Assembly (NCBI RefSeq): GCF_004006665.1
Contig: NZ_QOCL01000009.1
Span: forward strand, 186,001-250,000
Reading direction: 5' to 3'
Source of the DNA: Halobacteriovorax sp. HLS
GTDB taxonomy: Bacteria > Bdellovibrionota > Bacteriovoracia > Bacteriovoracales > Bacteriovoracaceae
Length of the DNA: 64,000 nt
Positions 9,701 through 21,700 of the stretch are shown one piece after another. Position numbers and translations under genes: made by a program. Each line of letters opens with the position of its first letter. Within the stretch, counting starts at the first letter, position 1. Under the pieces are notes generated by a model. The model had not been told where the DNA came from and searched no databases. It was given only the letters and a program-made list of their open reading frames with translations.

Positions 9701-12700
9701 AGCTTTTAAAGATTAAGTCAGTTGATTCTAATACTGCTCTTACTTTGGTACTTACACATACTGCTGGCGCAACTTCTGTAGCAGCAACAAAGAAGTATCC
9801 ACTAGATACTATTACTGGAATGATTATAACTGAATCATCTACGGCGCCTAGTGCTGCTGATCCTGATTGGTTAATCTGTTCAAACGCTACTGGTGCACTT
9901 AAATCAAAGTCATTAGAGCCGGACGGAGTAAAGAACTTGTATGGTTGGTTTAAAGATGCTGCCGGAAATCTTTCTGTAACATCGTTATCTCAACAAGTTG
10001 AAGTTCAAACTTCGGCAGATACAACACCTCCTCCAAGACCAGAGGTTATTGTAGAGGGGGCCCCTAACTTGTCGACATCTCCAGCTGAGTTAACGATTAC
10101 TAGTTGTACAGACGTTGATCAAGTTTATCTTGAGCCTTCTGTTTATCCATCTGCTTATGTTGCTCCTAGTGCTGCTGCAAGTGGATGGCAGAACTGTTCT
10201 GAAGCTATAGGGGATATTAAATACTATCTAACACTATCTGGTAGTTATACTTTATCTGTTTGGTTTAAAGACGCTGCTGGAAATATTAATCCAACTCCAA
10301 GAGATGTTTCTTTTATTTTCGATCCTTCAATTGGAAGTTTCTCAACACCTCTTGCTTATTGGACTATGGATAAAGTTCATAAGAAGACTTCTCAGATTTT
10401 AGATATGAAAGGTGATAATCATCTTTATATGTGGGATAAAGCAAATTTGACGGAAGTTACAGGTAGAAGTAATGAAGCTATAAATTTTTCTGGGACAAAT
10501 AGTTATTTATTTGCAGTCAATGATGCTGATCTTCAACCAACAATCTCTGTTACTATGTCAATGTGGGCATATCTAACCAATAGCGATGTTTCTACTAAGG
10601 CCCTTGCGGGAAATATTCAAGCAGGTGTTGGTGGTTACGGCTTCAAATTAAATGGTGGTAATTTACATTTCTATGCAAGTGGGCAATCTACGAGTGTTGC
10701 GACTTCAACTTACTCAACAGGATGGCAACATATTGTTGGTACTTCTGATGGTCGTTATATCAATATTTATATTAATGGTGTTCTAAAGAATACTTTTGAT
10801 ATGGGAGCTGCTGCAAATCTTACTTATGGTTGCTCTCAAGTATTTGCGATAGGTTCTGATACTGATTGTTCTCCTAATCCTACTGCAACCAATTCTTTCA
10901 ATGAAAGAATTGATGAAGTTGTTATTTGGGGGCAGTACTTCACTGAAGAAGAAGTCATGAGCCATTTTATTGATAGCTTTAATGATAATAAAGTAGGTGT
11001 AACAACAACTAAACCTGCTGATATTGCTTCGGCGACTTTCTATGGAGAGCACTTACAAAATGCTCTTTTAACAGTTAATGATTGTGGTACAAATAAATTC
11101 ATCTATGTTAACGAAACGACTCACCCTCCAACAGTAGACTCTGATGATTGGCAACTTTGTACTACTGTAAAAGGTGCAACAATTCATAAGAATTTATCTC
11201 AAGGGCCTCATGAATTAAAGATTTGGGGTAAAGATGAGTACAATAATATAACTAATAGTTATATCAAAGTAGATACAACTATCACTGGACTTGAATACCA
11301 AAAGCCAGGACTTTTATATTACTCTCTAGATAATAATCACCTAAATCTTAATACGGCATATGATATTTTCTCTGGTCATCATGCAACAAATGTTGGAGCT
11401 TCTGCAAATCAAACAGGTATTCAGAATGAAGGTTTCTTGTTTGAAAGAGCAAATAATGACTATCTAGAAAGAAAGTATTCTTCTAATTCTCAACCAACTG
11501 ATAAAGTAACAATATCTGTATGGGCCAACCTTACACAAGGTGACAATAGAGCTCAAGTGATAGCTGGTAATAGAATGACTAACCATGGTTATTCTATTGA
11601 AATAGATAATACTAACTCTGAGTTGAGATTCTTCGTTGAGTCAGCTGCAGGAACAAGGTTTGCTGGTGTATCAACTGCGAGTTTCACAAGCGGACTACAT
11701 CAAATTATTGGTGTATATGATGGACAAGTAACGAAGTTATATATAGATGCTCTTGAAGTTGCTAGTAATGACGTAGGATCTGTTTCACCAATTAATTATA
11801 CTTGTTTAAGTGCATTTACAATTGGAGCTGGAACTACTTGTAACTCTGGACCTGTTGCAAGCACGAATTTTGATAATATAATTGATGAAGTTTTCGTTTG
11901 GAATGATGCTTTAACTCAGACAGTGATTGATTTCTTCTTCAATGGTCAGGATACTGTTCCACCACTACCTTCAACTATTACTCCTAAGGATAATGCTTAT
12001 ACTGTGGGCATTCCTATCGCAAGGTTTAATGTAGGTAGTTGTTCAGATATCGCAAGTGTATATATTGCTCTCGATGATACTAAGCCTTTGGCAAATATTG
12101 ATAATTGGCAATCATGTGCCACCAGTGGAGATACGATTAAATCACCTTTACTTGAAACTGGAGCGAATACTGTTAAAGCTTGGTTTAAAGATGCTGCTGG
12201 TAATGTTTCAGACACATCAACTGATCTGGTTATTACTTATTCCCATGACTTCACTATTCCTAATCCAAACTCTTATTGGACACTTGATAATGTAAATATT
12301 GATGGTACTAAAGTATTTGATGTTGTTAGCGCAAAAGATGGTGAAAGTGATGGAACGACAAGTATCGTCGGTAAAGCAGATGAAGGACTAAAGTTTAATG
12401 GAACAAGCGACTTTGTTGAAGTTCCATTTGATGCATCTTTTCAGCCAGTAAATAGAGTAACTCTATCTGCGTGGTTTAGAACTTCTTCTTATGATGCAAA
12501 TGATCACATAATCGTAGGTAATTTAAATGCAGGTGGATATGAGCTCGCTCTAGGAAATAACACTGTGGAGTTTAGAGTTCAAGCAATTGGTTCCACTCAG
12601 GTTGCATCATTTTCAACTGGAACACTGGCCGTTGATACTTGGCACCATGTTGCTGGAGTTTGGGATGATGGAACAATAAGACTTTTTGTAAATGGTAGTG

Positions 12701-15700
12701 AAGAAGTTAATACTGTTATTGCGGCCAATGCAAATATTGAATATACCAATTCGAATTCATTAAATATTGGTGCGGCCGCTACTACTACAACTGGTCAAAA
12801 TGGAGATTTCTTCAGTGGTGACCTCGATGAAATAGCATTTTGGAATAGTGCGCTTACTGGTCCAGTTATAACTGAGATCTTTAACAGAGGAACAGATGAA
12901 GACAAAGTTTTCTATGATGTAACTCCACCAACTATTCCGGTTAGTTTAAATATTATTTACTATAATTCTCTAGTTTCTAGAGCGAATCTTACAGTTACAG
13001 ATTGTACAGGTCTTGATTATATAATCGTTACAAATGATGAATTTCCACCAGATGTTAATGATGAAGACTGGCAACTTTGTAACACTCTTACTGGTGGGCT
13101 TCTTTCTAAAGAATTATCTAGTAGTGAAAACTATGGTAAGTTTTGGACAAAAGATCTTTTTGGAAATATTTCTAAAACTTTTGAGTACGTACCTTTAGTT
13201 ACAAATTATGACAAACCAATAGCGCGTCCAGTTGTTCATTGGACTTTTGATGACTCTCATTACTCTAGTAGAGAAGCTCTCGATCGTATTTCTCAGATTA
13301 AATTAAAGAGTGATAGAATTGTTAATTTACAAACTGCCATGCCTGGGAATTCATGTCCAACATCTGACTTTTATGATGGAACTGCTGGTGCAATTACCCC
13401 TGGTGGAGCTGGTGTTCTAAATGAAGGACTTAGCTTTTCAGATGGAAAGTGGCTTCGTTCAGATCATCCACTTAATTCAAAAACTAAACCTACTAGTACT
13501 ATCTCTGTGGCGACTTGGGTTTACTTAACTGGTTCTGCTTCTCATACGAATGAGCATATTGTTAGTACTGAATATAATGGAAAGGGGTGGTCTCTTCGTT
13601 TAGATGCTGCAAACCAAGATGATAAAGGACTTCGTTTTACAGTTCATACAACGGGTGGCGTACTTGAGCCGTACCTCGAAACGAAGAACTATGTTACTGG
13701 CTGGCACCTTGTAATGGGTGTCTATGATGGGCAAACAGCTTCACTATACTTTGATGGTATTTTCGTTAAGTCATTTTCAAATGCTTCTCCTGAGGCAATC
13801 GTCTATGAACCTGGAGTAAATACAATTGTTGGAGCACAAGCTTCAACAACTGTAACACCAACTAGATGGACTATTAAGTCTTCTACTGGTGGACCTTTAA
13901 GTTGTCCAGTTACAAATCATGCAAATAGTTATTTTGAAGGAAATATTGATGAAGTTCTTGTTTGGGATAAGGGATTAACAGCTCTTGAAGCATCTTCACT
14001 TTATCATAATGGAGCAGATATTCTCTATCCAACTGATACAACAGCTCCTGCTCTTCCTTCATTGACTCTTGAAAATACAAGACCGGATATGTTCTCGGAT
14101 AAGGCATTTTTTACTCTTAGTACTTGTTCAGATATTTCAGGAGTACTTGTTAATGAAGGTACTCGTCCTGATAAGCAAGATGATAGATGGGAAATTTGTA
14201 GAACAAGAAAGGGGTCGTTTGGTATAGAAAACCTCACTGATGGTGGTCACACAATTACTAGTTGGTATAAAGACTTAGCAGGAAATGTGACACCATTATC
14301 TGCAGACCTTGTTGTTAATTATAATGCTGTTTCTGTTCCGTATGCGAATGCTTCTTGGCCTCTTGATAAAGCAGCTTCTGTTGGTAATTTTGCAAGAGAT
14401 GTCGTTGAGTTGGGTGTTCATGACTTAATTCAAACAAATATCGACACACCTGCTTATCCTCTAGCTACTCATCAGGCCGGTAAAGTAAATGAAGGCCTTG
14501 ATTTACAAGGAGGAGGTTCTTACTTAAGTACTCCTTCTACTACTTTATTAAGTCCAGTTAACTTTATGACTGTCGGTGGATGGTTTTACTTAACACAATC
14601 AGATACTTCTTCAAAAGTTTTGATTGATCACCATGAGTATACTAGTGATACAAACCGTGGTGGTTATAAAATTTTCCTTGAAGGTGGACAACTTAAATTC
14701 AAAGTAGAGCTTGATATTGTAAAAACTGTCAACTTACAATACTCAACAAGTTCTTATACTACTGGTTGGCATCATGTTTTAGGTGTATGGACTGGATTTG
14801 AAGTAAAGTTTTACATTGATGGAACTCAGGTTGCTACAACGGGAACTTTAGCTGAAAGAGATTATATGAGATATGATGACTCCACTGACTTTAGAATTGG
14901 TGCAGAGTCTGATGATTTAGCTAACCCAGTAAACTTCTTCAATGCAAAGGTTGATGAAGTCGCTCTTTGGGGATTCGATTTAAGTGCTTCTCAGGTAACT
15001 AGTGCTAAGACTAAAGGGGATACGGCCACACATATTGCTGATCCTCTTCCAACACCTTCAAATGTTGATAATGCTTATATCTATCACTATGATAATTTTG
15101 GCTCTAGAGCAAGAATGACAATGTTAAATTGTACTAATACACCTTGGATTTATGTAACAATTCAAGGTGGACCTGCTCCAAGTGCTGTTGGTGAAGATTG
15201 GAATGAATGTAGAACAGAAAAAGGGGCGATTCTTTCTGAGAAGCTGCCGCTGACGACAACTTATGTTGATGTTTATTCAAAGAATGCTGATGGAGTTGTT
15301 TCTTTAGCAGCAGGAACCAAAGAGATTACACCTATTGAACAAGACTATGATCTAGTCTTACCAATTCTTTATCACTCGTTCAATAATGATCATGTTAGTG
15401 GTAGCTCAGTATTAGATTTTATGAGTCATGTGACTTCTACCAGTTATGGGACTCCAACTCTTACATCTAATCTTGATGGTCATGAAATGATTCTTGATGG
15501 AACAGATGATTATATAGATATACCTTCTACGAAGAATTTCGATCTAAGAAAAGTTATTACAATTGCTATTTGGGCAGATCTCACGACTGGAGATAGCAGT
15601 AATAGAAGACTTGTTTCTAGAATGAGTGATGTAGACGATACGGCAATTATTTTAGAAGATGGTTTCCTAAAATTTAAGGTTAATGTTACTCATGGACAAT

Positions 15701-18700
15701 CATATCTAAGGACTTCTGATTATACTGAAGCAGTATTTCCAACAGCAAATATTCCAACGGGTAAGTATTTTATTATAGGGGAATATGACGGAACAAAGGT
15801 TAATCTTTATTTAAATTCGAATTTAGTCGACTCGGCCGATCCTGGATATAATAATTTTACAGCAACAAATGTCAGATCTATCGCAATGGATAGGGTTGAT
15901 GGATTTAGAGTATCAGATAGCGCAAGTTCATTTTGGCAAGGTAATATTGATGAATTTATGGTTTTTGATCAGCTACTAAGTGATGAAGAAAAGAACGCTC
16001 ACTATCGTAGATATATTGATGTAATGATCCCAAATGATTCAACTGCTCCTGCAACTGTTCCTGCTATCTCTGTAGTATCATCTACCTTTGGAACAAATTG
16101 GCCAACAGATAATGCTAATCCAAAGTATACACTAGATAACTGTACAGATATCGATGGTGTTTATATTACGGTTGATAATGCAACTCCTCCAAGTTCCAAT
16201 TCAAGTGCATGGCAAATCTGTTCGACAGGTGAGGGACATTTTGAAGGACCTACTTTAGGACCTGGAGCACACACAGTATATTTCTGGTTTAGAGATGCAA
16301 GTGGAAATGTTTCACCGGCCCAAACAATTGATGTTAATTATACAATTCCTCCAACATACGTACCTGTTGCTTACTGGTCAATGGATGATGACACAGTTGT
16401 TGGAAAGAAAATTTACGAGCCTGTTAATCAGTTGCATGCTGAGATTTATGAAGCGGATCTTGTCGCTGGTCAGGTTGGAACAGCTGCGCAGTTTGATGGT
16501 TCTAGAAAGTATATAGAAGTTGAAGACAACTCTATTATTAAACCAGTTGAACAAATGTCTATTTCATTTTGGGCAAATATTAATGCTGATGAAGATATAC
16601 GTGCATATAGAACTCTTTTAGGTAATCGTGGTGACTCGGCAGAAGGTTTTAGTTTTAAATGGAATTGTGGAGAATCTCCGTGTCCAGCTTCCGGTTTAAT
16701 TACAGATCTTGAGTTTTTTGATTTTACTCTAAACTTAGAAGGAACTGACTATCTTCTAACTCTGCCACAAGCGCAAATTGGTTCGGGATGGAAACACTTT
16801 GTTGCAACTTTTGATGGAAGATATATAAAACTTTATATTAATGCGATTTTAAGAAGAGAGTTAGATGTTGGTGTTGAAAAGAATATTTATTATAATCCTG
16901 CTTCAAAAACTTCTCTTATTATTGGTGCAGATGCTTCTGATGTTGAAAAGCCTTCAGGGTCTTATTTTGAAGGGCAGATTGATGAGGTTACTTTCTGGGA
17001 TAAGGCCTTACATGCTACCCATGTTACCGACTTGTACAATAATTATGCTAATAATAATGCACATATTTACGATCCGGCCCTAGCTGTTATAACACCACCT
17101 AATACACGGACTCAGATTCATAATAGTGGTGAAAAATCGTTTGGTTCTAGATTAAGACTAACTATCAGTGATTGTAGTGATATGAATATGGTCCTCGTTA
17201 ATGATTCAACAATTGCTCCTGCTGCAAATGACGAGAACTGGCAACCATGTAATACCTATGCTGGTGGTATCCTTTCCGCTCCTCTGTCACCTGGGGTAGT
17301 TACCCCAAGAGTTTGGGCCAGATCATTTACTGGTACAGTTAGTGCTTCTTCAGGAACTGCTAATAATGCTACTTATAATATGCCAACATATGTTTCAGAT
17401 ATACCAAGACCATTTGTCCATTGGTCTCTTGATTCTGCTGGAACTGGTTATTTTAGTTCTCCTAATATTTTTGATTCACTATCTTGGGCGCATGGAAAGT
17501 TAGACCTTATTACACCACCTGAAACGACTGTCACTTCTGGTGGTGAATCTGTTATTGAGGAAGGTTTTGATTTTAATGGTATTGATGAGTTGATAAGTAT
17601 TCATCCAACAGCTGCCACAAATCCAATGTATGATCTATCTATATCTGCATGGGTGGAACTTAAAAAAGGCGAGACTCAACATAGACATATTGTCGGTAAT
17701 ATTCAAAACAACCTTACTGCTTCAGGCGCTGGTTCTGGACTAAGATTACTTGGTGGTGAATTACAATTCTATGTTACTGCATGGACAGGATCAGCAAGAA
17801 GAACTTACACCGTTGGAGTTGATACAAATATCTTCAATACGGGGCTCCATCATGTAACGGGCGTCTATAATGGTAGAGATTTAAAACTCTATTTAGATGG
17901 AGTTTTTGTTAAGAAGTACTTAATTCAATTTTATAATGCTGATAGATATTGGTTATACCATGACGATTACAGTCACTGGACTATTGGTGCTGAGACTGAT
18001 GCTGCAAATGCAGGAGCTAGTGGTACGTTCTTTAGTGGTGTTGTTGATGATATTAGAATTTGGCACACTCCACTTACCGAGCAACAAGTTTTCTACGCCT
18101 ATGAATATGGATCAGACTTTCTTCCTACGAGTACTTCAGATGGTATTGCTCCTACTGATCCGGGAATCTTTATTGCAAATAATCAAACAACAACTTCGAT
18201 GCCTTGGATGTATTTTACAATGCCTACATGTACAGGAGCGAACGGAGTTGAAATTAATGCAATTTACATTAATACTGACTCAGATGCAGCACCTTCTAAA
18301 GATGATGTAGGATGGCAGTATTGTTCATTAGATAATGCTTACTTAATTTCTAAGCTTATAGATAGAGGTTCAAGTAATATCACAGTTTACTTTAGAGATG
18401 AGGAAGGGGATATTTCAGGATCTACTACTTTTCCTGTTGCTTATAGCCCTCCAGAGCTTATTCATCCAAACGCATACTACTCATTTAACGCTGTGGACAG
18501 ATCGAGTGATTCAACTTTTTATGATCTCGCTGGTGGAAAAACAGCAACGATGGAAACAAGAACTTTTTCTCCAACTAAACCAGGGATTTTTGGAGATGGC
18601 TATCAGGTAGATGCTGCGAACTGGGGAGCTGATGATACCAATCAGTATCCAATTACAAAGACCTCTACCTTTGATTATAATATTAATAGAAACTTTACCG

Positions 18701-21700
18701 TTGCTTTCTGGTTCAATCCTGCACCTGTTTATTCTAGTCAAGTGACACTTCTAAATACTGGTAAGCTTGCAATTGAGAGATCGTCTTCAGATGGAATCAA
18801 AGTTATTGCTAAACATGTGGGAACTGTTTTCTCACTTGAAAGACTTGTTCCGAGTGTTTGGAACCATATCACTGTAAGTAGACAAGATAGAAACTTAAAA
18901 ATCTATTTAAATGGAAAGCTAGATAGTTCACACCTAGTGAGTAATCTTGATTTAAAAAATGAAGCTTCTCGTTTAGTCTTTGCTGACTCTGATGGAATCT
19001 ATGATGAACTCGTAACTTATGAATCAGCACTTACTGATGAACAAGTTGCTTATATTTATTTTAAAGGTGAGAAGCAAGAGTATATTGATGTCATGCCAGA
19101 TAACGTGGTTCAGCCGAAGACGCCTGTTAACTACTGGAGCTTCGATGATTCAGCTTATTCGAATCCTATCTTGAGTGATATTGTAGGTGATATAGATCTT
19201 ACAAGAGTGAGTGCTGTTACAACTGGTGCTGCTGGAAAAGTAGGGGAGGCCCTTAGCTTCACTCGTAAAGAAGATGTTATTTTTCCAGGTGGAACTCCAG
19301 CAGAAGTTGAGAATATCGTAGGTTCTCCTGAATACTTAACAGCAGCTAGAGATCAGTTAATGAGTTTACCACAACAGTTTACTCTTAGCCTTTGGGTTAA
19401 GCAGCCAACATCGACCGGACATGAGGGAGATTCAACTGTAGTTCTAGATCAATGGGGTATTGATAAGAGTGATCAGTTATTTAGACTTCTCTATACAAGA
19501 GGCTCTACGTCTCCTAAATACACTTTTTCAATGAGATTTGGAAATAATGACGGTACTGATGTTATAGATTTAGAAACAGAGCTTACCTCTTTTGCTACTA
19601 CTACTGATTGGGTAAACCTTATCATTAGAAGAAATTACGGTGAATTTACAATGTATGTAAATGGTAGAGAGTCTGGTTCAGCAAATACTAATAAAGTCGC
19701 TGCCATGTCTTTAACTTCTGGTTCTGAAGCAAGACTTCTCTTTGGAGAAAGTAATTTAAGTGGTTATGAAGAAATATCTGGATACGTAACCATTACATCT
19801 GGAACTGCTGTGGCCACAGGTGTTGGAACTCAATTTACTAAAGAATTTTTCAAGCACGCAAGTGGTTCTGTTTCTATTGGTAGTGGTACAACACTTGTAA
19901 CAGGTCTAAATACATTATTTACAACTGAATTCTCTGTAGGAGATCGTATTGTTATAGCTGATGAGGAACATATTGTTGCTGCGATAGCTACGAATACATC
20001 GTTGACTTTACAGAGTAACCATACATCTGGAGCAACTAGAGAAAGAATTAGAAAGTATCTATCAGGTACTGTCGATATCGCGAGTGGAACTAGTACAGTA
20101 ACTGGGACTTCAACGTTATTTACGACGGAGCTTCTCGTTGGTCAAAGAATTAGAATTGGTAATGAGTTCTTTACAGTTGCAAGTATAGCGAATGATACGA
20201 GCTTAAATGTTACAGAAGTTGCTATTGATAACTCTTCGACAGCAAATCTTTCATTAGTTGAAGGTCTAACTTACAAAATTGCTTCTGAAGACTTTGTACC
20301 AAGACGAATTGTAGATGATTCTAATTTAGCTCTTTCTGTTTCTCATATGCTAGGAGCAACTGGAGAATCTATAATTTATTCATCTGGATTAACTAATGAT
20401 GAATATAGATTCAACGGTAGCTTAGATGAAATTGCTTTTTGGGATACGGCCTTCAGTTACGCTCAAGTAAAAAGTATATATAATAAAGGGCAAGCTGGTC
20501 AGGCAATTAGTGTTGAACCAGTTCTTGCTTTAGATGGAAATAAGACAATTATTAGCACACCTACAACTGGTCTTACTCTAAATAGTTGTAACGGTTATAC
20601 TCACGTTTGGGTTGGCACAACTGCTGATGCTGATCCACTTGATGGAACTGCTGGCTGGGTCGCTTGTAGCACAGTTGCAGGAGCAATTTCTTCTGGAGCT
20701 CTTGTTAGTGATTCTGTAAATAATATTAAGATATGGTTTAAAACAGGCAGTATAGTTTCAACTTATACGAATCAAATAAATATAACTCATGTTTCTGGTG
20801 ATACTACTCCTCCTTTAGTTCCAAGTATAACTATGGAAAGCCCAGCTGTTACGGATCTTTCATTTGCGAGATTCACCATTGGTAACTGTTCAGATATTGC
20901 TGGTGTCTATGTTGGTGTTACTGGTCCTTCTCCAATTGCTACACAATCTGGATGGGTGAATTGTACAACTATCAATTCTGCTATTTTATCTTCTGTGTTA
21001 AATGACGGAGCAAATAGTATCTCTATTTGGTTTAAAGACTCATCGGGTAACGTTACAGCAAGTTCGGATTTCGCTATTACTCATAATAAGCCGTCCATTG
21101 CTAACCCTAATATGTACTTAACTTTTGATGATGAGCAGACTGAGACAATCTTCACAAGAGATATCTCCAATGGAATTATTGCTCAGGCTTCAAATATTGC
21201 AGACCTTACTAAAGGTCTTACTGGACAAGTTGATGAATCAATTCAGTTCTTACTAACGAGTTATTATGAATTACTTGATAATCCAATTAACTTAACTCGT
21301 GACTTTACTTTTGCAAGTTGGATTTATCTTAATATTTCAACTTCTGACTCTACTCTAATAAATAGATGGGATGAATCACAAACAGATGATCAATTCTCAG
21401 TAAGAATTGATAATACAGGTAGAATATGTCTTGATCTACAAACCAACTCAAGTGCTGGAACTTGGAATACGGCCTCTTATAAGAGAGTTTGTAGTACAGG
21501 TAAAATTACTTATAATGAATGGGGACATGTTGGTGTTACTAGAAGCGCTGGAACTATTAAATTCTATTACAATAATGTGCTAGTGGGAACTGAGGTTGTC
21601 GACTCTTCCAACTTTATGGCCTCTTCGTTGCCTATTAGGATTGCAAACCAAGAAAGAGGTGGAGTATCAAGTTCTGCTAATGGTGAATTAGATGACATGG

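Noticed and set aside
12636-12655. A sigma-54-like TGGCAC...TTGC sequence
   Set aside because: It is inside coding sequence of the giant gene, the GG to GC spacing is one base short, and no gene starts nearby.
17936-18310. 124-codon open frame on the plus strand
   Set aside because: It lies wholly inside the giant gene in another frame, with hydrophobic low-complexity translation; the repeated LamG pattern in the main frame is clearly the real one.
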